64,000 nt of DNA, from the NCBI GenBank assembly GCA_016715945.1, contig JADJXJ010000001.1, positions 2,540,526 to 2,604,525 on the forward strand. The letters are read 5' to 3'. Of the stretch, positions 19,330-28,729 are shown piece after piece. Each line of letters opens with the position of its first letter. Position 1 is the first letter of the stretch. The notes under the pieces are model-generated. The model was not told where the DNA came from, ran no database searches, and was given only the letters and a program-made list of their open reading frames with translations. The translations under genes were made by a program, and so were the position numbers. Source of the DNA: Bacteroidota bacterium. Lineage in GTDB: Bacteria > Bacteroidota > Bacteroidia > Bacteroidales > F082.

Positions 19330-20079
19330 ATGCTGCATTACGGGCGGCTGACAGCCGGAGCATTATGTTTTTTCCTGATGTGCGCATGCAGCGGAAAATA
19401 TGAGCCCGACAGGCCCATTGTTGCCGGCAGCCACAAAGGCATGAAAATGCAAGGAGGTCCGGTGGTCATTCATCCCGGCGGGTATTATAATTTCGAAACC
19501 ATAGCCCTCGATGCCAACCGCGACGGCACGGACGATTACAAATTCTCGCTGGGTTATTGGGGCTCACCGGGCATGGGAATGAAACTACATTCCTCCTTTT
19601 CGTCATTGCACGACGGGGCGCTCCTCTTTGGCACCACTACCGAAGATACCCTCTTTGTGCGGACTACCCGGACATTTTCTTTCGATCCGGGCATGAATAT
19701 GGTTGTGGCCTACACCCTAACCAAACACGACTGCATGAAGCGTAGCGTAGAATATTTTCCTGCAAGCCATGCACCGGCATTTCATCCATTGTGGCTCAAC
19801 GAAGGCGACCTGATTGGCGGAACGGAAGATAATTTTCGGCCCGTAGCAGTCTCTTTTGTTTATTCGGACAGCTGGCCTCCTTCCACAACCATCATCAACG
19901 ATACCTTGTGGGTGAACCGGAGCGAAACGCGCAACGATTGCCGGGCCGTGCCTTTGGGCCAGTCGGTTTTTGTGGGTCTTGCCATGATTGAAAACGGAAA
20001 GTTCAAAAGGGGATGGATCCGTTTCAGGCTGGATGGTGCCGAAAAAATTACTTTCGAGGAAATGGCTTTTCAGCGCTGA
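19330..20079 (+). CDS. Hypothetical lipoprotein
   Basis: A 249-residue protein starting MLHYGRLTAGALCFFLMCACSGK, with a signal peptide and a somewhat weak lipobox (CAC). The remainder is beta-rich, with phrases such as GGYYNFETIALDANRDGTDD, resembling small Bacteroidota surface or periplasmic lipoproteins without a named domain. The upstream in-frame start at 19273 would place hydrophilic residues before the signal peptide and is rejected. Ends 38 bases before the ABC ATPase, which has its own promoter box. Confidence 0.6.
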   Translation: MLHYGRLTAGALCFFLMCACSGKYEPDRPIVAGSHKGMKMQGGPVVIHPGGYYNFETIALDANRDGTDDYKFSLGYWGSPGMGMKLHSSFSSLHDGALLFGTTTEDTLFVRTTRTFSFDPGMNMVVAYTLTKHDCMKRSVEYFPASHAPAFHPLWLNEGDLIGGTEDNFRPVAVSFVYSDSWPPSTTIINDTLWVNRSETRNDCRAVPLGQSVFVGLAMIENGKFKRGWIRFRLDGAEKITFEEMAFQR

Positions 20080-20102
20080 TGCGCCCAGGTTCATGCTTTC
20101 CT

Positions 20103-20110
20103 TACATTTG
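20103..20110 (+). promoter_or_regulatory. Putative -7 box TACATTTG
   Basis: Exact TAnnTTTG match ending 7 bases before the ATG at 20118. This supports the 20118 start and rules against the in-frame extension to 20013. Confidence 0.45.
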
Positions 20111-20117
20111 CCCTGCC

Positions 20118-21863
20118 ATGGAAATCAATCCTGCCACTTTGCCTTTGCTTGAGGTGGACAAATTGCGTGTGTCGTTTCGCACCCGGGCCGGCCTGCATCA
20201 CGCGGTGCAGGATATAGGCTTCAGTGTGATGCCTGGTGAGAGTCTGGCCATAGTAGGCGAATCGGGATCGGGCAAATCGGTGACTGCCTTATCGCTCATG
20301 GGATTATTGCCGGCCCGCTCGGCCATTGTGCAGTCGGATGCCTTGCTTTTTGAGGGCCGCCATCTGAATCAGCATGACCCGGCTGCATGGAACGGCCTGC
20401 GCGGAAAGCTCATGTCGATGATTTTCCAGGAACCCATGACTTCGCTCAACCCGGTGATGCGCTGTGGCCTGCAGGTGGCCGAGGCCCTGATGGTGCATCG
20501 CGGGATAAGTTTAAATGAGGCCCGGCCCATGGTGCTCGAATTGTTTCGTCAGGTCATGCTGCCCCGCGAGGAACAGGTGTTCAAAGCCTGGCCGCACGAG
20601 CTTTCGGGCGGTCAGCGGCAGCGTGTGATGATTGCCATGGCCCTGGCCAACCAGCCCCGCTTGCTCATTGCCGACGAACCCACCACAGCCCTCGATGTCA
20701 CCGTTCAGAAAGAAATCCTGCGTTTGCTGGCGCGCCTCAGGGCTCAATACGGCATGGCGCTCATATTCATTACCCACGACCTGGGCGTGGTGGCAGAAAT
20801 AGCCGACCGTGTTGCCGTGATGTACAAAGGACAGCTGGTTGACCAAGGCCCTGTAAACCAGGTACTGCTTCATCCAAAACACCCCTACACCATGGGCCTT
20901 ATGGCCTGCCGACCCCCACTGGATATGCGCTTCAGCCGCCTGCCTGTGGTCAGCGAATTTCTCGAAGGCAAATGGAAAGACAGCCGGCAAATGGCCCAAC
21001 AACTTGCGCTCCCGGAAAGCCATCGCCACCAACTCCACAGTGCGCTTTATGCCAGGTCGCCTCTTTTGAGTGCCCGGAACCTCTCCGTTCACTTTGCGCT
21101 TAAAAAACACGAAGGAAAACGGCAAATCCTGAAAGCCGTCGACAACCTGAGCTTCGACATCTATCCCGGCGAGACCCTGGGGCTGGTAGGAGAATCGGGA
21201 AGCGGAAAAACCACCCTCGGTCGTGCAATATTGCAGCTCACCAGGCTGGCCTCTGGCAAGGTCGTTTTCAAAGGCTCGCCCGTCGATCCGGACAACAGGT
21301 CGCAGTTCCTCAGGCTGCGGCGCAGCATGCAGATTGTTTTCCAGGACCCCTATTCCTCGCTCAATCCGCGCATCATGGTGGGCGAAGCCATACGCGAACC
21401 CATGCTGGTGCATAAGCTCAATGGCAACAGGAAAAAGCAAACCGAAAGGGTGATCTACCTGCTTGAGCGCGTCGGACTGTCGGCAGACCATTACCACCGT
21501 TATCCCCACGAGTTTTCCGGAGGTCAGCGCCAGCGCATCGGCATTGCGCGGGCCTTGGCTGTTGAACCTGAGTTTGTGGTGCTCGACGAGCCGGTTTCGG
21601 CACTCGATGTATCGGTCCAGGCCCAGGTGCTCAACCTGCTGGCTGAGCTGAAAGCTGAGTTTAATCTCACCTACCTGTTCATCTCACACGACCTTGGGGT
21701 GATCCGGTACTTTTCCGACAGAATCATGGTAATGCACCACGGAAGGCTCCTCGAAACCGGCGAAGCCGATGAGCTGTTCAACAATCCCCGGCAGGATTAC
21801 ACCCGCCGCTTGATCGAAGCTTTGCCCGGCCGGGAACTCCGGACTTCTGTCCAATACCACTGA
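20118..21863 (+). CDS. Fused two-domain peptide-type ABC transporter ATPase (DppD-DppF/YejF-like)
   Basis: A 581-residue cytoplasmic protein with two complete ABC domains. Domain 1: Walker A GESGSGKS (47-54), signature LSGGQ (162-166), Walker B LLIADEP. Domain 2: Walker A GESGSGKT (358-365), signature FSGGQ (466-470), Walker B FVVLDEP. Each carries the peptide-family C-terminal oligopeptide-binding extension (HPKHPYT in the first half). This matches YejF/GsiA-like fusions powering di- or oligopeptide importers. No permease or binding-protein gene is adjacent, so its partners are encoded elsewhere. Confidence 0.9.
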   Translation: MEINPATLPLLEVDKLRVSFRTRAGLHHAVQDIGFSVMPGESLAIVGESGSGKSVTALSLMGLLPARSAIVQSDALLFEGRHLNQHDPAAWNGLRGKLMSMIFQEPMTSLNPVMRCGLQVAEALMVHRGISLNEARPMVLELFRQVMLPREEQVFKAWPHELSGGQRQRVMIAMALANQPRLLIADEPTTALDVTVQKEILRLLARLRAQYGMALIFITHDLGVVAEIADRVAVMYKGQLVDQGPVNQVLLHPKHPYTMGLMACRPPLDMRFSRLPVVSEFLEGKWKDSRQMAQQLALPESHRHQLHSALYARSPLLSARNLSVHFALKKHEGKRQILKAVDNLSFDIYPGETLGLVGESGSGKTTLGRAILQLTRLASGKVVFKGSPVDPDNRSQFLRLRRSMQIVFQDPYSSLNPRIMVGEAIREPMLVHKLNGNRKKQTERVIYLLERVGLSADHYHRYPHEFSGGQRQRIGIARALAVEPEFVVLDEPVSALDVSVQAQVLNLLAELKAEFNLTYLFISHDLGVIRYFSDRIMVMHHGRLLETGEADELFNNPRQDYTRRLIEALPGRELRTSVQYH

Positions 21864-21911
21864 AAAGCAGGTGTTTTCATATTATTTCGCTTAGTGCCCG
21901 TGGTTTAGGCT

Positions 21912-21919
21912 TACCTTTG
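21912..21919 (+). promoter_or_regulatory. Putative -7 box TACCTTTG
   Basis: Exact TAnnTTTG match. Transcription should begin near 21926, which makes the ATG at 21930 almost leaderless and favours the ATG at 21945 for rnr. Confidence 0.5.
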
Positions 21920-21944
21920 TGCATTATTTATGCATTTCAGCTCA

Positions 21945-24170
21945 ATGCCAAAAAACAAATCCAAAAGCAACGGAACCAAAGCCATACTCCGGCAAAGCAT
22001 ACTCAGCCTTTTCGGCGCAAATCCATTTAAGCCCCTCAACCACAAACAAATAGGCAAAGCCCTGAGCATCAACGATGCTGCCGGCAAAGACCTGCTATTT
22101 CAGATCCTCGACGAACTGCAAAACGAGGGGATGATCGAAGAAAAAAACAGGTTCAAATACGTCCTCACCCAGCATGCCTTGCGCGAGCATGGCAAAAAAC
22201 AATACGTCACGGGCAGGGTGGATATGAAAAGCACCGGCAAAGCCTATGTGGTGCCCGACGAGGGTGGCGAAGACATCTTTATTGCCCCCAACAACACCTA
22301 CAAAGCCCTGCACGACGATAAGGTGAAGGTGCTGCTGTTTCCGCGCCGGTCGGGCCACAAACCCGAGGGCGAGATTGTGGAAGTGCTTCAGCGTGCCAAG
22401 ACCGATTTTGTCGGAGTGATCTCTATCAGCAAAAAATTCGGCTTTCTGGTGCCCGACAGCCCCACCATGCCCGTGGATATCTTTGTGCCTGCCGAAGGCC
22501 TGGGTAAGGCCCAGAACGGCGATAAGGTAGTGGTGCGTCTCACCGATTGGCCCGACCACTCGAAAAACCCTTTCGGCGAGGTGATCCACGTGCTGGGCAA
22601 ACCCGGCGACAACAATGTGGAAATGCTCAGCATCCTGGCCGGCCACAACTATCCCCTGGCTTTTCCGGCAGCTGTCGAAAAAGAAGTGGCGCGCATCGAC
22701 CATGGCATCACCCCGGCCGAAATTGCCCGCCGCCGCGACTTCCGCCAGGTATTCACCATCACCATCGACCCGGTTGACGCCAAAGACTTCGACGATGCCA
22801 TCTCGCTCCGCAAACTCGACAACGACAACTGGGAAGTGGGCGTACACATAGCCGATGTGTCGCACTACGTGCCCGAAGGTTCGGCCACCGACGCCGAAGC
22901 CCGCGAACGCGGCACCTCGGTTTACCTGGTGGACCGCACCATCCCCATGCTGCCCGAAAAACTCTCGAACCACATCTGCTCACTGCGTCCCGACGAGGAT
23001 AAACTGTGCTTCGCCACCGTGTTCGAAATGAACGACCAGGCCGAAGTGCTCAGCAAATGGATCGGCCGTACCGTGATCCGGTCCAACCGACGCTATGCCT
23101 ACGAGGAAGTCCAGGCCATGATCGAAGGCCAGCCAGGCGACAACAGCGAACAAATCCTTGTGCTGCATGGTCTGGCCTCCAAACTGCGCGAAAAACGCAT
23201 GAAAGAAGGCTCGATCAACTTCCGCACCGAAGAAGTGAAATTTGTGCTCGACGCAAACGGCAAACCCGTGGATACTTACGTGAAAGTGCAACAGGAAAGC
23301 CATATGCTCATCGAAGACTTTATGCTGCTGGCCAACCGCACCGTGGCCGAAGAGATCGGCAGGCCTGCCGGAAAGTCGAAACCAAAAACCTTTGTTTACC
23401 GCGTTCACGACCAGCCTAACCCCGAAAAACTCAACACCTTCCTGCAGTTTGTGGGCAAGCTGGGCTACAGCATGAACATCAGTTCGCGCAAAAAACTCGT
23501 CGAGTCGTACAACCGCCTTTTCGAGGCCGTGGAAGGCAAAGGCGAGAAAAACCTCATCGAAACCATTGCCGTGCGCACCATGGCCAAAGCCGAATACAGC
23601 ACGCAAAACATCGGCCACTACGGACTGGCCTTCCGCTACTACACCCACTTCACTTCGCCCATCCGCCGCTACCCCGACCTGATGGTGCACCGCCTGCTCG
23701 ACCGCTACCTCTTTCAGCAGAAACCCTCGGTGAGCGCCGAAACCTACGAACCCATCTGCCAGCACGCCAGCGAAATGGAACGCCGGGCAGCCGAAATGGA
23801 ACGCGACTCGGTGAAGTTTAAGCAAGCCGAATACCTCGCCGACAAAATTGGCAAAACCTTCGAAGGCCTCATCTCGGGGGTGAGCAAATGGGGCCTTTTC
23901 GTGGAACTCAAACAAAGCAAATGCGAAGGCATGGTGCGCTATACCGAAATGCCCGGCGACTATTACTACCTCGACGAAGACAACTACCGCGTGGTAGGGC
24001 AGGGGACAGGCCGCGTTTACCGGCTCGGCGATCCGGTGACCATTCGCGTCAAAAAAGTGGATATCATCCGCAAAAAAATGGACTTCGTCCTGCTGGATAC
24101 CGATGTGCTCAGCTCATTCAAAACAGCTCCGGACCACAAAAGCACAAAAAAATCTAAAAACCGGCGCTGA
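21945..24170 (+). CDS. rnr: Ribonuclease R
   Basis: A 741-residue 3'-5' exoribonuclease of the RNase II/R family, which degrades structured RNA. Visible order: Lys-rich N-terminus with a helix-turn-helix-like region (about 10-75), cold-shock/OB domains (about 80-240), the RNB catalytic domain with DPVDAKDFDDAISL and the late motif SPIRRYPDLMVHR, then an S1 domain (about 635-720) and a Lys/Arg tail. Length is normal. The ATG at 21930 (five residues longer) is an alternative. Codon use is strikingly C-rich in this gene. Followed 56 bases later by queD. Confidence 0.95.
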   Translation: MPKNKSKSNGTKAILRQSILSLFGANPFKPLNHKQIGKALSINDAAGKDLLFQILDELQNEGMIEEKNRFKYVLTQHALREHGKKQYVTGRVDMKSTGKAYVVPDEGGEDIFIAPNNTYKALHDDKVKVLLFPRRSGHKPEGEIVEVLQRAKTDFVGVISISKKFGFLVPDSPTMPVDIFVPAEGLGKAQNGDKVVVRLTDWPDHSKNPFGEVIHVLGKPGDNNVEMLSILAGHNYPLAFPAAVEKEVARIDHGITPAEIARRRDFRQVFTITIDPVDAKDFDDAISLRKLDNDNWEVGVHIADVSHYVPEGSATDAEARERGTSVYLVDRTIPMLPEKLSNHICSLRPDEDKLCFATVFEMNDQAEVLSKWIGRTVIRSNRRYAYEEVQAMIEGQPGDNSEQILVLHGLASKLREKRMKEGSINFRTEEVKFVLDANGKPVDTYVKVQQESHMLIEDFMLLANRTVAEEIGRPAGKSKPKTFVYRVHDQPNPEKLNTFLQFVGKLGYSMNISSRKKLVESYNRLFEAVEGKGEKNLIETIAVRTMAKAEYSTQNIGHYGLAFRYYTHFTSPIRRYPDLMVHRLLDRYLFQQKPSVSAETYEPICQHASEMERRAAEMERDSVKFKQAEYLADKIGKTFEGLISGVSKWGLFVELKQSKCEGMVRYTEMPGDYYYLDEDNYRVVGQGTGRVYRLGDPVTIRVKKVDIIRKKMDFVLLDTDVLSSFKTAPDHKSTKKSKNRR

Positions 24171-24226
24171 CCCAGCTTTATTTGAACCAAAGACCGCTTT
24201 GCCGTGTTTTCTTAAAAAAGTCATAA

Positions 24227-24634
24227 ATGAAAGTAGCCGTTTACCGCAAAGCACATTTCAACGCCGCACATCGCCTCTACAACCCTGCCTGGACCGACCA
24301 GCGCAACAACGAGGTCTTCGGCCTGTGCAACAACATCAACTGGCATGGCCACAATTATGACCTGATTGTGAAAGTGGTGGGCGAGGTGGATCCCGAAACC
24401 GGTTATGTGATCGATATGAAAATCCTGAAAGACCTCATCCGCAAGGAAGTAGAAGAACGTTTCGACCACAAAAACCTCAACCTCGATTGCCCCGAATTCG
24501 ATGGCATCATTCCCACGGCCGAAAACATTGCCATCGTCATATACAACCTGCTCAGAGCCAAACTCGACGACAGATACGAGCTGCAGGTGAGGCTCTACGA
24601 AACCGAACGCAATTTTGTGGAATATCCGGCATAA
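24227..24634 (+). CDS. queD: 6-carboxytetrahydropterin synthase QueD
   Basis: A 135-residue PTPS-family enzyme converting dihydroneopterin triphosphate to 6-carboxytetrahydropterin in queuosine/7-deazaguanine synthesis. The zinc ligands are visible as H15 in FNAAHRL and H40/H42 in NWHGHNY, with candidate catalytic Cys34 in FGLCNN. Other queuosine genes are not in the window. A moderate start codon context and no promoter box suggest possible read-through from rnr. Confidence 0.92.
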   Translation: MKVAVYRKAHFNAAHRLYNPAWTDQRNNEVFGLCNNINWHGHNYDLIVKVVGEVDPETGYVIDMKILKDLIRKEVEERFDHKNLNLDCPEFDGIIPTAENIAIVIYNLLRAKLDDRYELQVRLYETERNFVEYPA

Positions 24635-24810
24635 CCCCCCATCAGGGTAATAGTGCCGGGTACACGCTCACAATTCATCATCCGGCTCAAATCCAGCGCC
24701 TGAATATTGAGTTTATTCAACCCTGTCGGGGTTCAGAAATCTGTCAACACCAACTTTTACCAACCTTGAATCTTTGGCTGCTGAGGCTGTGAATTTTCAC
24801 CCTTACGCAA
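24635..24810. other. Intergenic region between convergent queD and the GT39-like gene
   Basis: About 176 bases with no ORF. It contains a short inverted repeat (AACCCtgtcGGGTT near 24720) but no T-run strong enough to call a terminator. Confidence 0.3.
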
Positions 24811-26334
24811 TCAGCGAATTGCGCTGCTGAATTTGAAAAGCCCTTCCCTATATTCTGTAACCGGGTTATGCGACAGCTGTGGTGCGCCGGGAACACGGCT
24901 CCAAACCATCAGCTGGGGCGATTTGAATTTGAGCAGATAGCCCTGACATACACGACCCGATTCAAATGCCTGCATCCCGAAACTGCGCTGGTTGTGCCGG
25001 TTGAGCAGGATCAGGTCAACCTCCTGCGCCCTTGCCCTCCTGAGCAATTCCTCTCCTTTAAGGTCAGGATCTATTTTCTGCAGCTCGCTCCAGGCCATCA
25101 GGCCCTGAATGGACTCAAAGTTATCCAGCTCATCGAAAATGAACTCCATAGGCGCTGCAACCTTGAGCGAATCGCTTCGGCTTCCCGCAAATACTTCCCG
25201 CATCTGCGCATTGAGCAGCGGATCATACTTTCGTGCTACAACCTGGCTGTTATAAACCAACGAAACAATCAGCACCATACCTGCCAGTGCCTGACCCCAT
25301 TTCGGCACGCGATTTTTCGCCATCCCCTCGCTCAGCGCACTGACGATGATCAGACCCCAGAAGGGCAGAACCGGAATGATGTATTTCGTGGTTTTGTGCA
25401 AGCCCAACAGCCCGAGGAAAAACATTGCCGCCAGTGTATAGACCAGCAGCAGTTGCTGATCGCGCCAGAGACGCCTGTGCTGCGTAAGCAGCGAAAAAAC
25501 GATGAGCAGCGTAAAGACAATCTCTTTCGGGCTGTGGAAATAACGCATATGCTCATCCCGAAGGTTGAGAAGGAAGTGCATCCACCAACTCCCGGTACTG
25601 CGACCATTGGGAATAAAAGTGAGCTGGTGATACCACAGCGAAAAATCGTCAACGCCCCTGAAATCGGCAAAATACAACAGCGCAGCCACGCTTGCCGCAG
25701 TACCAAATGCCAGTGCTCCGGTCCAACGGCGCATGACCAGCAAACTGACAAAACCCGCAGCCACAAAAACGGAACCATTCAGGTGGGCCACCAGCGCCAG
25801 TCCGGAAAAAATGCCCGATAAAATGATTGACAGGTATTGATTTCCTTGATCTGCTGCAGCTTTGTGAAGAAATAAAAAGCTCAGCAAAACCAGGCCAGTG
25901 AGCAACATCTCGGGTCGGAAAATAAAGCCGAATTCGAAAATAAGCGGATTAGCCAGGAGCAAAATCAACAATAAAACCCTTTGCTGCGGGCTTGTGACCA
26001 GTCCTGTCCGTTTGCCCAGATGCAGGCTGAGCATCAGGCTGAGCATCAGGAAGATAAGCGATGTGCCTTTGAGCAAATGCATATTGAATCCTCCCAACCG
26101 GATGGCCACTGCCCCGATCCAGGTGTGCAGCTTGTGGTGCAAAACCAGCCTCTCCTCGCTTCCTGCGATGCCGTTCATCAGTTTCGACTTCACCACACCT
26201 TCCCTTGCAAGCCAGTAACTGTGCTCTCCGAGCCAGGCATCGTCCACATGAGGCATACGCCAGGGCAGGCTCATGGCAAACATGAGCAATGTGAGCATCA
26301 AAATGCCTGCATAAAGGTTATTTCGATTGGCCAA
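24811..26334 (-). CDS. GT39-like membrane glycosyltransferase
   Basis: A 507-residue multi-TM protein. The first lumenal loop carries the acidic pair PHVDDAWLGEHSYWLAREG, matching the catalytic loop of GT39/ArnT/PMT-type transferases that use lipid-phosphate sugars. About 10-12 TM helices follow (for example AGILMLTLLMFAM), then a soluble C-terminal part (about 370-507). The likely start is TTG at 26334, directly after an in-frame stop; an ATG at residue 13 is the alternative but would cut into the first helix. The acceptor is unknown. Confidence 0.78.
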   Translation of the reverse strand: MANRNNLYAGILMLTLLMFAMSLPWRMPHVDDAWLGEHSYWLAREGVVKSKLMNGIAGSEERLVLHHKLHTWIGAVAIRLGGFNMHLLKGTSLIFLMLSLMLSLHLGKRTGLVTSPQQRVLLLILLLANPLIFEFGFIFRPEMLLTGLVLLSFLFLHKAAADQGNQYLSIILSGIFSGLALVAHLNGSVFVAAGFVSLLVMRRWTGALAFGTAASVAALLYFADFRGVDDFSLWYHQLTFIPNGRSTGSWWMHFLLNLRDEHMRYFHSPKEIVFTLLIVFSLLTQHRRLWRDQQLLLVYTLAAMFFLGLLGLHKTTKYIIPVLPFWGLIIVSALSEGMAKNRVPKWGQALAGMVLIVSLVYNSQVVARKYDPLLNAQMREVFAGSRSDSLKVAAPMEFIFDELDNFESIQGLMAWSELQKIDPDLKGEELLRRARAQEVDLILLNRHNQRSFGMQAFESGRVCQGYLLKFKSPQLMVWSRVPGAPQLSHNPVTEYREGLFKFSSAIR

Positions 26335-26478
26335 TGGTCAGATTTTGGCGTGCAAATGTCCGTAAATAATGCATACGGGCGCAGGCCACATGATGGGTTA
26401 GGGCTTGGTTCGGTTGCACTGCCTCCGCCTTTTAGATGGATTTTTTTCGGTGATCGTCCAAAAACCAGCTTTTTGAAA

Positions 26479-26486
26479 TAACTTTG
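26479..26486 (+). promoter_or_regulatory. Putative -7 box TAACTTTG before the riboswitch
   Basis: Exact TAnnTTTG match ending 6 bases before the riboswitch P1 stem, so transcription would start almost at the first base of the aptamer. Confidence 0.55.
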
Positions 26487-26492
26487 CCCCCA

Positions 26493-26660
26493 GTTTGCGG
26501 TTCTTCGCAGAAGATTAAAAGGGAATCCCGTGCAAGTCGGGAACTATCCCCGTAGCTGTGAGTCCGTGCACAGGCCTCGTCCAACAGTGTCACTGTCTGC
26601 CGCTCAGGCAGATGGGAAGGCCGGACGCAGGCCGGACAAGTCAGAAGACCTGCCGCAAAC
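26493..26660 (+). promoter_or_regulatory. Cobalamin (AdoCbl/B12) riboswitch
   Basis: P1 pairs GTTTGCGG (26493-26500) with CCGCAAAC (26653-26660). Between them are the conserved elements: GGGAATCCCGTGCAAGTCGG, the CCCCGTAGCTGTGAG core, CACTGTCTGCC with its hairpin and TGGGAAGGCCGG, and the B12 box AGTCAGAAGACCTGCC (26639-26654). It controls the downstream B12-acquisition operon, presumably repressing it when cobalamin is bound. Confidence 0.95.
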
Positions 26661-26993
26661 CGTTGTTCGTAGCTTTCGGGCGAAAAGCGAAGGAACAGGC
26701 CATACGCCACGGTGTATTGTTTGATTCCCCCTTTCCCGCGAGTTACCATTTGATAACCAAAACATCCATGGTTTATGAATGGTTTGTCGCGTATGCCAAT
26801 CAAACTCCGCGAGGCTCAAAAGCCTCAGGGATTCCCCCGTGTGCTTACCAACGCAAAGATGTTGCGGTCAACAATAACCACCTGCCGGAATGCTGACCGG
26901 CAACATGGTTTGACCTGCAAAAGGGCGATGGCGGGTTCTGCTGCACAAAGCGCGAACATCACAGCTGCTTCCGGAACCCTAAACCCTTATCCT
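26661..26993 (+). other. 333-base leader between riboswitch and first CDS
   Basis: No convincing gene. An open frame continues upstream from the CDS to 26775 but encodes no signal peptide or recognisable domain before the ATG at 26994. A perfect hairpin GAGGCT-caaa-AGCCTC (26811-26826) lacks a T-run. The region may hold the expression platform, or another leader element. Confidence 0.4.
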
Positions 26994-28724
26994 ATGTTGC
27001 ATCATTACACTTCTCAAAAGCCGGTGCGACTGGCTGCCCTCGCTGCCCTCGGCTTATGGCTGACTTTCAGTTCGGCATCCTTTGCCCAGGGACCTTTTCC
27101 CCCTGCTGCCGGACAACCGGGCAGCACCGCCATTCACAAAGACGACCCGGCTTTCAAGGCATGGGCAAATGGTTATGAAATTGTCCGCGGATGGGTCAAC
27201 ATCGCCGACACGAGTGTGTATGCCGGTGGCTCCAACAGAGCCAGTTTTGGCCATCCCTCCCAAGCCCTAGGGCCAGCCTCAGGTGTGAGCACCGAAGTGG
27301 TGAGCCTGGGCGATGGCGGCCACATCACCCTCAGCTTCAGCCACCCCATCGTCAATGGCCCGGGTTTCGACTTTGCCGTATTCGAAAACAGCTTCAGCGA
27401 CACCTTTCTCGAACTTGCCTTTGTGGAGGTGAGCTCCGACGGCCAGCGCTTTGTACGCTTCCCCGCCACCTCGCTCACGCCTACCAATGCCCAGGTGGGT
27501 AGTTTTGGCACCCTCGATCCGACCAACATCCACAACCTGGCCGGCAAATACCGCGGTGGATACGGTACGCCCTTCGACCTGAGCGACCTGGCCGACAGCA
27601 CTGGCATCGACCTCAACAACATCCGTTTTGTAAGGATAGTGGACGTGGTGGGCAGCATCGATCCGGCCTTTGCCACCTACGATGCACAGGGCAACATCGT
27701 GAACGATCCATTCCCCACTCCCTTCGCCTCCGGGGGCTTCGACCTCGACGGGGTGGGACTCATCAACATCGGCCTTCCATACCGCATCAGCCATTTCGAC
27801 GATCTGAACCTGGCTCCGGATAGCTACTGGAACGGCTCGGATGGCTCCGGCGGTTTCCTGAGCGGCAGCGCCTTTTTTGTGAATACCTACGACCCCAACT
27901 GGTTTTCGTGGAGCGGATGGGCCTATAGCAATATGCGCGATGACACTACCGCAGGATGGAGCAACCAACACAGCGCCATCACTGCCGGAGGAATGGGCGC
28001 CGGACCGGATGGGGGCACCAACTACGCCCTGGCCTACGTGTCGAGCGATTTCATGGGCAACAACGACCCCATTCCCGTGCAGGTCAACTTTGCCGGCGAC
28101 AGCCTCTTTATAGCCAATGGCCTCTATGTGACCAACACCACCATGGCCTACCTCTCGATGCGCGACGGCGATGCCTTTGCCAAAAAATTTGGTGGCCCCG
28201 GTGGCAACGACCCCGACTTCTTTGTGCTCAATGCCTTCGGCATCCGTCAGGACGGCAGCCATACCGACACCCTGCAGTTTTATCTGGCCGACTACCGCTT
28301 CGACGACAACAGCCTCGACTACATCGTGAACGACTGGCGCTGGTTCGACCTTTCGCAGCTGGGTCCGGTCAAAGGCCTGCGCTTTTTCCTCCTCAGCTCC
28401 GATGTGGGCATCTATGGCATCAATACCCCTACCTACCTTGCTGCCGACAACCTCAGCCTGGCCCTGCCGGCCTCGCCTGTTGCCCTGCCCGAACGCCCCT
28501 CAGCCCGCTTTGCCGTGTGGCCCAATCCCTTTAGCGATTACATCAACATCTCCGGTCTCGCAGTCCGGCAAGTGCAGCTGTTCGACCTGAGCGGCCGCAT
28601 GCACCTGGAACTCAACGGGCCGGTAAATGGCACAATAGGAACATCAGCCCTCAAACCCGGTGCATACGTGATGCGCATCGTGCATCAGGCAGGTATCGAA
28701 ACAATCAGGCTGCTCAAAAAATAA
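26994..28724 (+). CDS. Secreted DUF4465-type cobalamin-locus protein with T9SS domain
   Basis: A 576-residue secreted protein. Signal peptide 1-32 (ending SSASFAQG); an N-terminal beta domain (about 45-255) with GPASGVSTEVVSLGDGG and FDFAVFENSF, seen in extracellular proteins of B12 loci; a DUF4465-like domain (about 260-490) starting ISHFDDLNL; and a T9SS type A sorting domain (about 505-576). First gene of the riboswitch operon, 5 bases before the receptor. I infer surface capture or presentation of corrinoid to BtuB, comparable in role to the surface B12-binding proteins of Bacteroides. Cobalamin binding is not demonstrated by sequence. Confidence 0.8.
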   Translation: MLHHYTSQKPVRLAALAALGLWLTFSSASFAQGPFPPAAGQPGSTAIHKDDPAFKAWANGYEIVRGWVNIADTSVYAGGSNRASFGHPSQALGPASGVSTEVVSLGDGGHITLSFSHPIVNGPGFDFAVFENSFSDTFLELAFVEVSSDGQRFVRFPATSLTPTNAQVGSFGTLDPTNIHNLAGKYRGGYGTPFDLSDLADSTGIDLNNIRFVRIVDVVGSIDPAFATYDAQGNIVNDPFPTPFASGGFDLDGVGLINIGLPYRISHFDDLNLAPDSYWNGSDGSGGFLSGSAFFVNTYDPNWFSWSGWAYSNMRDDTTAGWSNQHSAITAGGMGAGPDGGTNYALAYVSSDFMGNNDPIPVQVNFAGDSLFIANGLYVTNTTMAYLSMRDGDAFAKKFGGPGGNDPDFFVLNAFGIRQDGSHTDTLQFYLADYRFDDNSLDYIVNDWRWFDLSQLGPVKGLRFFLLSSDVGIYGINTPTYLAADNLSLALPASPVALPERPSARFAVWPNPFSDYINISGLAVRQVQLFDLSGRMHLELNGPVNGTIGTSALKPGAYVMRIVHQAGIETIRLLKK

Positions 28725-28729
28725 GCCCA

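Noticed and set aside
22095..24157. Long frames opposite or shifted within rnr, and similar ones opposite mnmG, capE, the dehydrogenase and the CotH gene
   Set aside because: Shadows of GC-rich coding sequence; the true frames carry clear family motifs.
26775..26993. N-terminal extension of the DUF4465 protein
   Set aside because: The extension would place 73 hydrophilic residues before a clear signal peptide at 26994.
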